From: an uncultured Flavobacteriaceae bacterium | Lineage (GTDB): Bacteria > Bacteroidota > Bacteroidia > Flavobacteriales > Flavobacteriaceae | Assembly (NCBI GenBank): GCA_943789465.1 | Contig: CALSUF010000001.1 | Location: forward strand, 248,001 to 312,000 | DNA: 64,000 nt | Direction of reading: 5' to 3' | Shown: one piece after another, positions 52,017 to 61,400 of the stretch | Layout of the letters: every line of letters starts with the position of its first letter | How positions within the stretch are numbered: the first letter of the stretch is position 1 | Notes under the pieces: generated by a model | Seen by the model: the letters and a program-made list of their open reading frames with translations, nothing else | Told to the model about the DNA's origin: nothing | Databases searched by the model: none | Translations under genes and position numbers: made by a program

Positions 52017-52643
52017 ATGAGCATAGAAAAAGCATATGATATTTGGGCAAATCAATATGACACAAACAAAAACCGAACGCGCGATCTAGACAAAAGATCT
52101 ACTATTGAAACTTTAAGCAATTATAATTTTGAAAATGTTTTGGAACTAGGTTGTGGGACAGGAAAAAACACGGTATGGTTACTAAGCAAAGCCAAGCAAG
52201 TAGTTGGACTTGATTTTTCACGTGAGATGCTCAATAAAGCAAAAGAAAAAATATCTGACCAAAGAGTCGCTTTTAAAAAAACAGATTTAAATGAGAGTTG
52301 GGGGATTGACAACAACTTTGCTGATTTAATAACATGTAGTTTAACTCTTGAACACATTGATGATTTAAATCCTATTTTCAAGAAGGCAAATCAAAAATTA
52401 ACGAAAAATGGGGTGTTATTCATAAGTGAACTACACCCTTTCAAGCAGTATACAGGAAGCAAAGCTCAATATGAAACTGATAAAGGCACAAAGGAATTAG
52501 AGGTGTTTGTACATCATATTTCGGATTATGTTGGAAGTGCAAAAAGCAACGGATTTAAACTGCTAGAAATAAATGAATGGTTTGACAATCATTCTAAAAA
52601 AGAAATTCCTCGACTGATTTCTTTTGTATTCAGTAAAATCTAA
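52017..52643 (+). CDS. Class I SAM-dependent methyltransferase
   Basis: The 208-residue protein fits the Methyltransf_11/25 type. The motif I region is NVLELGCGTGKNTVWLLSKA, then VVGLDFSREMLNKAKEKISD and NFADLITCSLTLEHIDDLNP, with GVLFISELHPFKQYTGSKAQ late in the fold. It has no signal peptide. It is divergent from DUF4175 and 69 nt upstream of the peroxiredoxin-like gene. The substrate is unknown; resemblance to small-molecule methyltransferases is only general. Confidence 0.9.
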   Translation: MSIEKAYDIWANQYDTNKNRTRDLDKRSTIETLSNYNFENVLELGCGTGKNTVWLLSKAKQVVGLDFSREMLNKAKEKISDQRVAFKKTDLNESWGIDNNFADLITCSLTLEHIDDLNPIFKKANQKLTKNGVLFISELHPFKQYTGSKAQYETDKGTKELEVFVHHISDYVGSAKSNGFKLLEINEWFDNHSKKEIPRLISFVFSKI

Positions 52644-52712
52644 TACATTTAAGGTTTATTTATTATTTGTTAAATTCAGAGCTTAATCCATACAACTCGA
52701 CAACCACCTCTT

Positions 52713-53501
52713 ATGAAAACTGTTTTACTAAAGACCCTCATCACTGCACTATTCGTTATTTCGTGCAAAACGGATAAACAAAATAATACCAAAACAAAAG
52801 CTCCGCAAGAACAATCAGAGAAAGCCTCTGCAATAAATAACAATCAAAAATCTTTGAAGTCGCAATTAGACGCTAAAAAAGAAGCCTCTAAACTAAAAAC
52901 AGACCCAACAACCAAAAAGGTTTTTAAAGAAGGCATCGGGTCCGTTGTGAAGAGTGGCGTGTTAGAAAACGCTTTGAAGGTTGGAGAAATCGCACCAAAT
53001 TTCAAACTCACCAATGCACTAGGGGAAACCATCGACTTGTATACCTATTTAAAAAAAGGGAAGGTTGTTTTAACATGGTACAGAGGGGGTTGGTGTCCGT
53101 ATTGCAACATGACCCTTCAACAGCTCCAGCAAGAGTTACCAAACTTCAAAAAAAATGGCGCACAACTGATTGCATTGACCCCAGAATTGCCCGACAAATC
53201 TTTAAGTACCTCCGAAAAACATGATTTAAAATTTGAGGTCTTAAGTGATGTTGGAAACAAAGTCGCAAAACAATACGGAATCGTCTTTAAATTAACAGAT
53301 GAAGTCGCTAAAATATACAATCGATTCTTTAGTATTGTGGACTTCAATGGCGATACATCAAACGAATTGCCCCTAGCAGCAACCTATATTATTGATCAAG
53401 ATGGTAAAATTATTTATGCCTTTTTGGATGCCGATTATAGAAACAGAGCCGAGCCTTCTGAATTAACAGAAGTGTTAGAAAAGGCTTCTACATCAAAATA
53501 G
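52713..53501 (+). CDS. Peroxiredoxin-like (AhpC/TSA) lipoprotein
   Basis: The 262-residue product has a short hydrophobic signal ending ALFVISC (Cys18), a long Lys/Gln-rich linker and a thioredoxin-fold domain from about residue 90. The active site is WYRGGWCPYCNM, a CxxC arrangement of the peroxiredoxin-like 2 group, followed by LIALTPELPDKS and FEVLSDVGNKVAKQYGI. It probably reduces peroxides or disulfides at the membrane, outside the cytoplasm. It converges on the AlbA_2 gene. Confidence 0.88.
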   Translation: MKTVLLKTLITALFVISCKTDKQNNTKTKAPQEQSEKASAINNNQKSLKSQLDAKKEASKLKTDPTTKKVFKEGIGSVVKSGVLENALKVGEIAPNFKLTNALGETIDLYTYLKKGKVVLTWYRGGWCPYCNMTLQQLQQELPNFKKNGAQLIALTPELPDKSLSTSEKHDLKFEVLSDVGNKVAKQYGIVFKLTDEVAKIYNRFFSIVDFNGDTSNELPLAATYIIDQDGKIIYAFLDADYRNRAEPSELTEVLEKASTSK

Positions 53502-53540
53502 AGCGCTAGGAATTAGGGGGGTTAGACGTAATCTATAAAT

Positions 53541-53565
53541 TCCTTTAAACCAAATAAATAAAGGA
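53541..53565. terminator. Weak candidate hairpin between convergent genes
   Basis: A 7-bp AT-rich stem (tccttta / taaagga) with an 11-nt loop lies between the peroxiredoxin-like gene and the AlbA_2 gene. There is no clear T run, so termination activity is uncertain. Confidence 0.3.
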
Positions 53566-53566
53566 C

Positions 53567-54706
53567 CTAACTATACTTCACTTTCCTTAAAATCCGCTTA
53601 CTCTCTTTATAGAGTGCATACACTTCATTACTATGCTTATACAATAGCGGCTTTGCGGCTTGAAGCTGTGTCAATGCTTCGTCAAAACCATTAAAATAAC
53701 ATATCAAATACGTTGCAGGAACATTTTTTAAATCTTTAAGCTGAGGCGGTGTCAATGTAACCCCATGCTTTAATCGATCCATAAGCGCGTTGTTCGTGTT
53801 ATAGATGTGATGCAGAATTTTCTTATCATATTGAGGAGGCTTAAAAAGTAATTGAGAGTCGATGCTGTAAATCGCGTTGTTTCCAAAAGTAATCGTTGTT
53901 TCTTCTAACTCATAATAGGTGTTTTTACCGTTTAAGCCAAGGTTAACATACTCAATAATTTTGAAAGAATCATTGTTAAAGGAAATCTCAACAGCATCCA
54001 AGGTCGAGTAAAACAAACGCACTTGCTCGTTAATCAGCGCAATATCGACTCGCGAATAAAATGTTTGATTATTGATACTCTTTTTATGTCCAGACCAACA
54101 CATCACAAAGTACTCTTTAAAAACCTTGTATTTTGGATCATAGTCCTTCCGTTCTGCCATAAAATCAAAAACCCCGTCCAAAGTATATTGAATATTGTTT
54201 TGAGAATGGGCCTCAATAGAGGTCACAATTTCAGAGTTAGAATCCGTCAATTCAATGTCAAACACCTTAGGTACACTCATGCTGCCTTCTCTAAAAAACA
54301 CATTACCCCCATAATACTTCCAAATATTTTTACGAAGCGATGTGATTTCTTGAGGGTCTTTCGGGCGAATCGTCACCAACCCCACCACCTTATCATCGTT
54401 CAGGTGAGGAAACGGAATGTTTTCATATTGGATCACTGGCGGATGACTCAAATAAGCATTGACCAAATTTTGAATCTTACTATCATCAAAGAAATCAACC
54501 CCAACAATATGACTGTGCTGATCATCTACCCCAATTACGATGTACGAATTGTTGTTTGGATTACTATTGGATAGCGCACAAATATGTTTTAAAAACTTCG
54601 CTTTGCCCTCTTTGCTTCCGATATTAATTTTTAACTTTTTATCATAAAAACTGCTCTCGTCGTTATGCGCTAGTAGGTTTTTAATAAGCAGTCGTTTGTT
54701 GATCAT
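53567..54706 (-). CDS. AlbA_2 (Schlafen-type) domain protein
   Basis: The 379-residue protein has an N-terminal AlbA_2 domain (about residues 20-145): AKFLKHICALSNSNPNNNSY, then IVIGVDDQHSHIVGVDFFDD and VVGLVTIRPKDPQEITSLRK. These domains are often described as putative DNA-binding or ATP-binding and occur in regulators and defence proteins. The C-terminal 230 residues are unassigned. It is divergent from moxR with a 171-nt gap. The function is unknown; nothing nearby looks like a defence island. Confidence 0.82.
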   Translation of the reverse strand: MINKRLLIKNLLAHNDESSFYDKKLKINIGSKEGKAKFLKHICALSNSNPNNNSYIVIGVDDQHSHIVGVDFFDDSKIQNLVNAYLSHPPVIQYENIPFPHLNDDKVVGLVTIRPKDPQEITSLRKNIWKYYGGNVFFREGSMSVPKVFDIELTDSNSEIVTSIEAHSQNNIQYTLDGVFDFMAERKDYDPKYKVFKEYFVMCWSGHKKSINNQTFYSRVDIALINEQVRLFYSTLDAVEISFNNDSFKIIEYVNLGLNGKNTYYELEETTITFGNNAIYSIDSQLLFKPPQYDKKILHHIYNTNNALMDRLKHGVTLTPPQLKDLKNVPATYLICYFNGFDEALTQLQAAKPLLYKHSNEVYALYKESKRILRKVKYS

Positions 54707-54877
54707 TTTTTTTAATTGTTCAGTTTTGTGGGCTGAAACCTAAAATTAACAAACAATCCTTCAAAATCATGTAAAACACACTTAAGTTTTAACCAATTAT
54801 TAACAAGGAGATCGGAAATATTTTAACAAATTGCGTTACTAAAATTTTTGCCCTAAAAAATTATTTAAATTATCACA

Positions 54878-55882
54878 ATGGAAGAAACTAATACCTCTGT
54901 TGACATTGCGTCAATAAATAAAAAAATTGAAAAAGAAAGTGCTTTTGTAGACCTGCTTACGATAGAAATGGGCAAGGTCATCGTCGGACAAAAACACATG
55001 GTTGAACGGTTACTTATTGGGTTATTAGGTCAGGGTCACATTCTTTTAGAGGGTGTTCCAGGACTTGCAAAGACACTTGCCATTAACACCTTGTCTCAAG
55101 CAGTTGCTGGGAGTTTTAGTCGGATTCAATTCACGCCAGACCTCTTGCCTGCAGATGTCGTTGGAACCATGATTTACAATATTAAGGCCAATGATTTTAC
55201 CATAAAAAAAGGGCCTGTTTTCGCCAACTTTGTACTGGCTGATGAAATCAACCGTGCACCCGCTAAAGTGCAATCTGCACTCCTAGAAGCGATGCAAGAA
55301 AAACAAGTCACCATTGGTGATGAAACCTTTGTTTTAGATAAACCGTTTCTTGTAATGGCCACCCAAAACCCTGTTGAGCAAGAAGGAACTTACCCGCTTC
55401 CTGAAGCACAGGTGGATCGTTTTATGCTAAAAACAATCATAGATTATCCAAAAATTGAAGATGAGCAACAAATTGTAAGAGCAAATCTAAAAGGCGCGTT
55501 CGAAAAAATTAAACCAGTCGTTACTGTCAAACAAATTTTGAGTGCGCAAGCTGCTGTCAGAGAGGTTTATATGGACGAAAAGATTGAAAAGTATATTTTG
55601 GACATCGTGTTTGCCACCCGTTATCCAGAAAAATACAGGTTAGCAGAACTCAAACCTTTAATTTCGTTTGGTGCTTCGCCAAGGGGAAGTATCAACCTTG
55701 CAACCGCTGCCAAATGTTATGCCTTTATCAAACGTCGTGGCTATGTCATTCCCGAAGATGTGCGTGCAATCGTTTACGACGTATTACGCCACCGTATCGG
55801 AATAACGTATGAAGCGGAAGCTGAGAATGTAACTTCAGAAGACATTATCAGTAAAATTGTCAATGTTATTGAGGTGCCTTAA
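54878..55882 (+). CDS. MoxR-family AAA+ ATPase
   Basis: The 334-residue AAA+ protein shows Walker A in LEGVPGLAKTLAINTL and the Walker B region VLADEINRAPAKVQSALLEAMQ. Sensor segment MATQNPVEQEGTYPLPEAQV and SFGASPRGSINLATAAKCYA follow. MoxR ATPases act as chaperones that activate von Willebrand-domain partners. It opens the aerotolerance (Bat) operon, followed 59 nt later by the DUF58 gene, the usual order. Confidence 0.96.
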   Translation: MEETNTSVDIASINKKIEKESAFVDLLTIEMGKVIVGQKHMVERLLIGLLGQGHILLEGVPGLAKTLAINTLSQAVAGSFSRIQFTPDLLPADVVGTMIYNIKANDFTIKKGPVFANFVLADEINRAPAKVQSALLEAMQEKQVTIGDETFVLDKPFLVMATQNPVEQEGTYPLPEAQVDRFMLKTIIDYPKIEDEQQIVRANLKGAFEKIKPVVTVKQILSAQAAVREVYMDEKIEKYILDIVFATRYPEKYRLAELKPLISFGASPRGSINLATAAKCYAFIKRRGYVIPEDVRAIVYDVLRHRIGITYEAEAENVTSEDIISKIVNVIEVP

Positions 55883-55941
55883 TTCGTAGTGACTTTTTTG
55901 TGTGGTTTTTAAGCCGCACCCCCTAACAGTACACTTATCAA

Positions 55942-56808
55942 ATGGATACCAAGGAATTACTTAAAAAAGTTAGAAAAATAGAGATCAAAACACGTCGGTT
56001 GTCCGACCATGTTTTTGGGGGTGAGTACCACTCAACCTTCAAAGGCCGAGGTATGACATTCTCTGAAGTAAGACCCTATCAATATGGTGACGATGTACGA
56101 AATATTGACTGGAACGTCACCGCTCGTTGCAACGAACCACATATCAAAGTGTTTGAAGAAGAGCGCGAACTCACAATGATGCTAATGGTCGATGTTTCGG
56201 GGTCCAAACTTTTTGGAACGGAGGCACAATTTAAAAATGAAATTGTAACCGAAATTGCTGCAACACTTGCCTTTTCGGCCACGCAAAACAATGATAAAAT
56301 TGGTCTAATTTTATTTTCGGATTCAATAGAACTGTACATCCCTCCCAAAAAAGGGCGTTCTCACGTCCTAAGAATCATTAGAGAGTTAATTGAATTTGAA
56401 CCTAAAAGTAAACTCACGAATATCGCAGAGGCTTTAAAGTTTTTATCGAACGTCATGAAAAAGAAAGCTATTGTATTTTTACTTTCTGATTTCATGACAG
56501 AAGACTATCAACACAATCTAAAAATTGCGTCTGGAAAACACGACATTACTGGAATCCGTGTTTATGACAAATACGAGGCTGAAATTCCAAACTTAGGAAT
56601 GGTACAGATGCAAGATCAAGAAACAGGTGCCTCATTTTTAGTCAATACCGCCTCAAAAAAGGTTCGTAAAAACTACCAAGAAAATTATCAAACCAAACTT
56701 ATTTACTTTTTAAATAGCTTCAAGAAATCTGGAGCAGGAGCTCTTGATTGTAGGGTCGATGAAAGTTATGTAAAAAAATTATTGGGCTATTTTAAACAAC
56801 GTGGATAA
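55942..56808 (+). CDS. DUF58 domain protein
   Basis: The 288-residue protein has the DUF58 signature SEVRPYQYGDDVRNIDWNVT and a von Willebrand-like fold with LMVDVSGSKLFG in the MIDAS position. Proteins of this type lie downstream of moxR in almost all such operons and are probably its partners. There is no signal peptide or membrane segment, so it should be cytoplasmic. The biochemical role is not known. Confidence 0.93.
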   Translation: MDTKELLKKVRKIEIKTRRLSDHVFGGEYHSTFKGRGMTFSEVRPYQYGDDVRNIDWNVTARCNEPHIKVFEEERELTMMLMVDVSGSKLFGTEAQFKNEIVTEIAATLAFSATQNNDKIGLILFSDSIELYIPPKKGRSHVLRIIRELIEFEPKSKLTNIAEALKFLSNVMKKKAIVFLLSDFMTEDYQHNLKIASGKHDITGIRVYDKYEAEIPNLGMVQMQDQETGASFLVNTASKKVRKNYQENYQTKLIYFLNSFKKSGAGALDCRVDESYVKKLLGYFKQRG

Positions 56809-56815
56809 ATAATAA

Positions 56816-58486
56816 ATGAAGATAGATAGGGCCATAAAATACTACTCCATTCAGAATTTAATTTTGAGCCTTATCTGTATGCTTATATCTTTTGCAGGAT
56901 ATAGTCAAGTGTCCTCTAGCATTGATTCGACCGCCATAAAAATTGGAGCTGAATTATTTTACAAAATACAAGTAAAAGCAGATACCACTGCAGCAGTCGT
57001 GTTTTCAGAAGGACAAACATTTCAACCGCTCGAAATGATCAACAGTTATCCTATTGACACCACCAAAAAAGAAGGGTATTATCAACTGACTAAAACCTAT
57101 GGGCTGACTCAATTTGATTCAGGAACTTATACCATACCAAAACAAAAAATTACTATTGGTGACAATGTCTTTTTTACAGATTCCTTACAAGTTCTAGTAA
57201 ACCCTGTCAAAGTAGATACCACTAAGCAAAAGCTTTTTGACATCAAACCGCTTACCCAAGTTAAAAAAAGTGCTTCTAGTTTTTGGGGAGGAGTTGTGGT
57301 CTTTTTAATCGTCTTATTTCTTTTAGGAGGTGTATTGTACTGGTTTATTTGGCGCATAAAACCGTTGTCAGAAGCCGAAAAAATTGCAGCATTACCTCCA
57401 TATGAACGTGCCAAGCTAGCGCTTGAAAAATTAGATGAAGAACGGTATTTCAAAAATGAAGAAGTTAAAACTTACTATTCAGATTTGACATTGATTCTGA
57501 GACAGTATCTAGACGAAAAGGTCTACGAACAATCTTTGGAAAGTACAACCGACGAATTGGTGTTTCGTTTAAAAACTTTAGAAGCCGCCAATCAAATCAC
57601 GCTAAGTAAAGACACCATTCGGAATATTGAAACCATTTTAAAAAGAGCTGATTTAGTGAAATTCGCCAAATCTAAACCAGATTTTCACCTTGCAAAACTT
57701 GATAAAAGCACCATAGAATTAGAAATAGACCATGTAAAAGAGGGGCTTCCTGAACCAACCGAAGAAGAGTTACTGAAAGATTTAGAGTACCGTAAAGCTC
57801 TAGCGCGTCAACAAAAGCGCAAAAGAATGAAGCAAATTGCAGCCACTGTTGTCGGTATCTTTTTGATCACAACTACAGCGCTTGTAATCCGAACAGGATT
57901 TACAGAAGTTAAAGACACAGTACTTAGGAACCCTAGTAAACTATTATTAGAAAAAAAACAATGGGTAACAAGCGAGTATGGAGCGCCCGGAGTCACCATT
58001 TCAACACCTGAGGTTCTGGAGCGTCAAATTGTTGAACTTCCTGAAGAAATGAAGGGCAAAGTTCAAATGACCACCTTTACCTTTGCTGGAATTGATACGC
58101 CATTTGATATTGTTATTAACAGTTCAAAATATGCTGCAAAATCTGATGAAAATGGCAAAGAGGAAGAAACCCCTATTGATGTCCTAAAAGTAGCTGAAGG
58201 CGTTTTGGACAGCTTTGAAAAAAATGGTACGAAAAATATTACCTCCCGAAATGAGCAGTTTATAACCCCTAATGGACAAGAAGGTGTCAAAACATTTGGG
58301 ACAGGAGATTTTCTTATAAATGACACGCTTACAAAAGGTGAATATATCATCTTAGGATTTTCGACACCCAATTTACTACAACAAGTTATTTTAACTTGGA
58401 AGAAAGGCGATATATATGCCGATCAAATTATCGAGCGGGTTCTAAATTCAATTGAGCTTATCAAACTAACAGAAGACGAAAAATAA
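56816..58486 (+). CDS. BatD/DUF4381-like membrane protein in the bat operon
   Basis: The 556-residue protein has a signal peptide (to about FAGYSQVSS), a beta-rich extracytoplasmic domain and a transmembrane segment (about 160-180, GGVVVFLIVLFLLGGVLYWF). A cytoplasmic helical domain contains PYERAKLALEKLDEERYFKN, then a second transmembrane helix (about 340-360) and a C-terminal domain. The middle resembles DUF4381/BatD-type proteins. It starts 7 nt after DUF58 and its stop overlaps batA (TAATG). Its role beyond belonging to the operon is unknown. Confidence 0.78.
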   Translation: MKIDRAIKYYSIQNLILSLICMLISFAGYSQVSSSIDSTAIKIGAELFYKIQVKADTTAAVVFSEGQTFQPLEMINSYPIDTTKKEGYYQLTKTYGLTQFDSGTYTIPKQKITIGDNVFFTDSLQVLVNPVKVDTTKQKLFDIKPLTQVKKSASSFWGGVVVFLIVLFLLGGVLYWFIWRIKPLSEAEKIAALPPYERAKLALEKLDEERYFKNEEVKTYYSDLTLILRQYLDEKVYEQSLESTTDELVFRLKTLEAANQITLSKDTIRNIETILKRADLVKFAKSKPDFHLAKLDKSTIELEIDHVKEGLPEPTEEELLKDLEYRKALARQQKRKRMKQIAATVVGIFLITTTALVIRTGFTEVKDTVLRNPSKLLLEKKQWVTSEYGAPGVTISTPEVLERQIVELPEEMKGKVQMTTFTFAGIDTPFDIVINSSKYAAKSDENGKEEETPIDVLKVAEGVLDSFEKNGTKNITSRNEQFITPNGQEGVKTFGTGDFLINDTLTKGEYIILGFSTPNLLQQVILTWKKGDIYADQIIERVLNSIELIKLTEDEK

Positions 58487-59484
58487 TGTTTAACGGAATC
58501 GATTTTACTCAAAAAGAATTTTTATGGCTATTGCTATTGGTTCCTGTCTTGGCGTTTTGGTATGTATTGAAACACAAAAAACAGACGGCTCAGTTAAGCA
58601 TTTCAAGTGTACAAGGCTTTCAAAAAAATGCTATTTGGAGTGCCCTAAAACATTTTTTAATTGGTCTAAGGTTAATAGCGGTCATCTTGGTGGTTTTGGC
58701 ACTTGCACGACCCCAAACAGTTGATGTGTCTTCCAAAACAAAAACAACTCGAGGGATAGACATCGTTATGGCGATTGATGTTTCTGCGAGTATGTTGGCG
58801 AAAGATTTAAAACCAAATCGACTTGAGGCTTTAAAAAATGTGGCTGCTGACTTTATCAAGGGGCGTCCCAACGACCGAATAGGCCTTGTGGAATATGCAG
58901 GAGAAAGCTATACAAAAACGCCCATCACAAGTGATAAAAGTATTGTTCTTCAATCTTTGAGGGATATAAAATACAATACGGTTATCACGGGTGGAACTGC
59001 TATCGGAATGGGGCTTGCCACCGCCGTGAACCGCATCAAAGATAGCAAGGCAAAGAGTAAAATTATCATACTTTTAACGGATGGCGTAAACAACGCTGGA
59101 TTTATAGATCCTCAAACAGCCAGTGAATTGGCCGTGGAATATGGCATTAAAACTTATACGATAGGATTGGGAACCAATGGGATGGCGTTGTCTCCTATTG
59201 CCATTCGAAATGGTGTGTTTCAGTATGGAAAAGCTCAAGTAGAAATCGATGAAGAACTCTTAAAACAAATTGCTGAGGTTACTGGTGGAAAATACTTTAG
59301 AGCAAATAATAATCGTAAATTAAAGGAAATCTACAAAGAGATTGACAAACTCGAAAAAACAGAAGTAGAAGAGTTCAAGTTTTATAATTATGAAGAAAAA
59401 TTTAGACCTTTGATTTGGATCGCCCTAATACTGTTGATGTTTGAGTTTTTATTACGATTTACAATATTTAGAAGTTTTATTTAG
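58486..59484 (+). CDS. batA: BatA, von Willebrand-domain membrane protein
   Basis: The 332-residue protein has N-terminal helices (about residues 10-25 and 60-75), a VWA domain with the MIDAS motif VMAIDVSASMLAKDLKPNRL, TSDKSIVLQSLRDIKYNTVI and IIILLTDGVNNAGFIDP, and a C-terminal transmembrane helix. Bat proteins support oxygen tolerance in Bacteroides; in flavobacteria the phenotype is less clear. It overlaps its upstream neighbour by one base and is directly adjacent to batB. Confidence 0.95.
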   Translation: MFNGIDFTQKEFLWLLLLVPVLAFWYVLKHKKQTAQLSISSVQGFQKNAIWSALKHFLIGLRLIAVILVVLALARPQTVDVSSKTKTTRGIDIVMAIDVSASMLAKDLKPNRLEALKNVAADFIKGRPNDRIGLVEYAGESYTKTPITSDKSIVLQSLRDIKYNTVITGGTAIGMGLATAVNRIKDSKAKSKIIILLTDGVNNAGFIDPQTASELAVEYGIKTYTIGLGTNGMALSPIAIRNGVFQYGKAQVEIDEELLKQIAEVTGGKYFRANNNRKLKEIYKEIDKLEKTEVEEFKFYNYEEKFRPLIWIALILLMFEFLLRFTIFRSFI

Positions 59485-60522
59485 ATGTATCAATTAGAAG
59501 AAAAAATATGGTTTTGGCTACTGCTCATTATCCCTGTGATGGTAGTGGTGTTTCTGTGGACGCTTCTCTGGAAAAGACGTGTTCAGAAAAAGTTTGGAAA
59601 CACAAACACTCTAAAAAGACTAAGTCCAGATCAATCCGCATTTAAATCAGTACTTAAACTTTGTGTGTTATCTCTTTCTGTTGGTAGTTTTGTAGTGGCC
59701 TTGGTCAACCCAAAAATTGGCACAAAACTTGAGACCATCAAACGCGAAGGGGTCGATATTGTATTTGCTATTGACGTTTCAAAAAGTATGCTAGCTGAAG
59801 ATGTGGCGCCTAATCGACTAGAAAAATCCAAACAACTAGTAACCCAAATTATAAATAATTTAGCAAGTGATCGGATCGGAATTATTGCATATGCTGGCAA
59901 AGCATTTCCTCAACTGCCGATTACAACAGATTATGGCACAGCGAAAATGTTTTTACAAAGCATGAACACCGACATGCTTTCCTCTCAAGGAACAGCAATA
60001 GATGAAGCCATTCAGTTGTCTAGAAATTATTTTGATGATGAAGAGCAAACCAATAGAGTATTGGTCATCATTTCTGACGGAGAGGACCATAACGACCTCA
60101 GCGTTGAGGTAGCGGAGGCTGCTTCTGAAGAGGGGATCAAAATATATACCATTGGTGTGGGGAGTGAAAAAGGAGGGCCAATACCACTGAAGAAAAATGG
60201 AGTGGTGATGAATTACAAAAAGGATAAAAATAACGAAACAGTTATTACAAGACTTAATTCCGAAACCTTGAAGCTAATAGCATTGGAAGCAAAAGGCACG
60301 TATATAGATGGCAATACGACCGCAATAGTAGTGGAGCAGGTTCGTGATATTTTGAAAAAGATGGACAAAAAAGAATTTGAAGCTAAAGAATTTGCAGAAT
60401 ATAAAGATCAATTTCAATGGTTTTTAGGACTGGGATTGTTCTTTTTAATTTTGGATGTTTTGTTTTTAGAACGAAAAACAGCCTGGTTAAAACGTCTAAA
60501 TTTATTTAATGAAAACCTATGA
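59485..60522 (+). CDS. batB: BatB, von Willebrand-domain membrane protein
   Basis: The 345-residue paralogue of BatA has the same layout: two N-terminal helices, MIDAS segment IVFAIDVSKSMLAEDVAPNR, TDYGTAKMFLQSMNTDML and VLVIISDGEDHNDLSVEVAE, and a terminal helix. BatA and BatB are thought to form a complex controlled by MoxR. It starts with no gap after batA and overlaps batC by 4 nt (ATGA). Confidence 0.95.
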   Translation: MYQLEEKIWFWLLLIIPVMVVVFLWTLLWKRRVQKKFGNTNTLKRLSPDQSAFKSVLKLCVLSLSVGSFVVALVNPKIGTKLETIKREGVDIVFAIDVSKSMLAEDVAPNRLEKSKQLVTQIINNLASDRIGIIAYAGKAFPQLPITTDYGTAKMFLQSMNTDMLSSQGTAIDEAIQLSRNYFDDEEQTNRVLVIISDGEDHNDLSVEVAEAASEEGIKIYTIGVGSEKGGPIPLKKNGVVMNYKKDKNNETVITRLNSETLKLIALEAKGTYIDGNTTAIVVEQVRDILKKMDKKEFEAKEFAEYKDQFQWFLGLGLFFLILDVLFLERKTAWLKRLNLFNENL

Positions 60523-61397
60523 TGTCTTTAAATAACATACTGAAAAACTGGAGGTTTGAAACCCGTCAATTGATACCCGTTAAAAGCGCTCACGCCTATA
60601 TTCTATTGTTTTTTGTGTCGATGGTTGTTGGCTATGCTCAAGAGATAGATCCTCAATTGTCTGAGTCCAACGATTATGTGTTTGAAGGAAATTCTCTTGT
60701 AGGTGATGATTTTGTAGAAGCCGAAAAAAAATACCGCCTAGCGGTTTCTACAAAACAAAATAACACAGCAGGGTCTTTTAATTTGGGTAACGCATATTAT
60801 AATTCTGAGTTGTACGATGAGGCACTCCTTCGTCACTTAGAAGCTGTAGAGAGTAGCAGCTCAAAACCTGAAAAACACAAGGCTTATCATAATATTGGAA
60901 ATGTTTTAATGCAACAAAAACGCTGTAAAGAAGCCGTTTCAGCCTTTAAAAATGCCCTTAGAAATAACCCGTCTGACGATGAAAGCCGGTACAATTTAGC
61001 CCTCGCTCAAGAATGCGCCAAGGAACAAGGGGACGGCGATGGCGATGGGGACGACGAAGACAAGGATAAAGATAAGGACGAAAATAAAGAGGACAAAGAG
61101 GACAGCGACGAGAAAAAAGATAAAGAAGAGAAAAACAAAGATAAAGGAGACGAAGACGAAAACAAAGGTGACGACAAAGAAGATGAAGACGGGAAACCTA
61201 AAGACGACAAGGGTGATCAGAAAAATAAAGACCCAAAAGAGGATAAAGGCCAACCTCAACAACAACCTGGAAAACTATCGCCACAACAAGTAAAAAATTT
61301 ACTTGAAGCAATGAATAATGAAGAAAAGAAAGTGCAAGAAAAAATGAATGCGTCTAAAACTAAAGGGGTTAAAGTTAAAACAGATAAAGACTGGTAA
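60519..61397 (+). CDS. batC: BatC, TPR protein with an acidic-basic low-complexity tail
   Basis: The 292-residue protein has a hydrophobic N-terminal segment (about residues 25-42) and TPR repeats (about 70-165: NLGNAYYNSELYDEALLRHL, AYHNIGNVLMQQKRCKEAV). Then comes a run of about 80 residues made almost only of Asp, Glu, Lys, Gly and Asn. The C-terminal SPQQVKNLLEAMNNEEKKVQ is typical of BatC. The repetitive purine-rich DNA leaves several spurious open frames on both strands. The tail is probably disordered and faces the periplasm. Confidence 0.92.
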   Translation: MMSLNNILKNWRFETRQLIPVKSAHAYILLFFVSMVVGYAQEIDPQLSESNDYVFEGNSLVGDDFVEAEKKYRLAVSTKQNNTAGSFNLGNAYYNSELYDEALLRHLEAVESSSSKPEKHKAYHNIGNVLMQQKRCKEAVSAFKNALRNNPSDDESRYNLALAQECAKEQGDGDGDGDDEDKDKDKDENKEDKEDSDEKKDKEEKNKDKGDEDENKGDDKEDEDGKPKDDKGDQKNKDPKEDKGQPQQQPGKLSPQQVKNLLEAMNNEEKKVQEKMNASKTKGVKVKTDKDW

Positions 61398-61400
61398 AGA

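Noticed and set aside
53567-54706. AlbA_2 protein as part of a defence island
   Set aside because: No restriction, toxin, CRISPR or mobile genes are nearby; neighbours are a redox lipoprotein and the bat operon.
61007-61293. Three long frames on both strands over the batC repeat tract
   Set aside because: They follow from the purine-rich Asp/Lys/Glu repeat in batC and encode monotonous Ser/Leu, Phe/Val or Lys/Thr/Arg runs.
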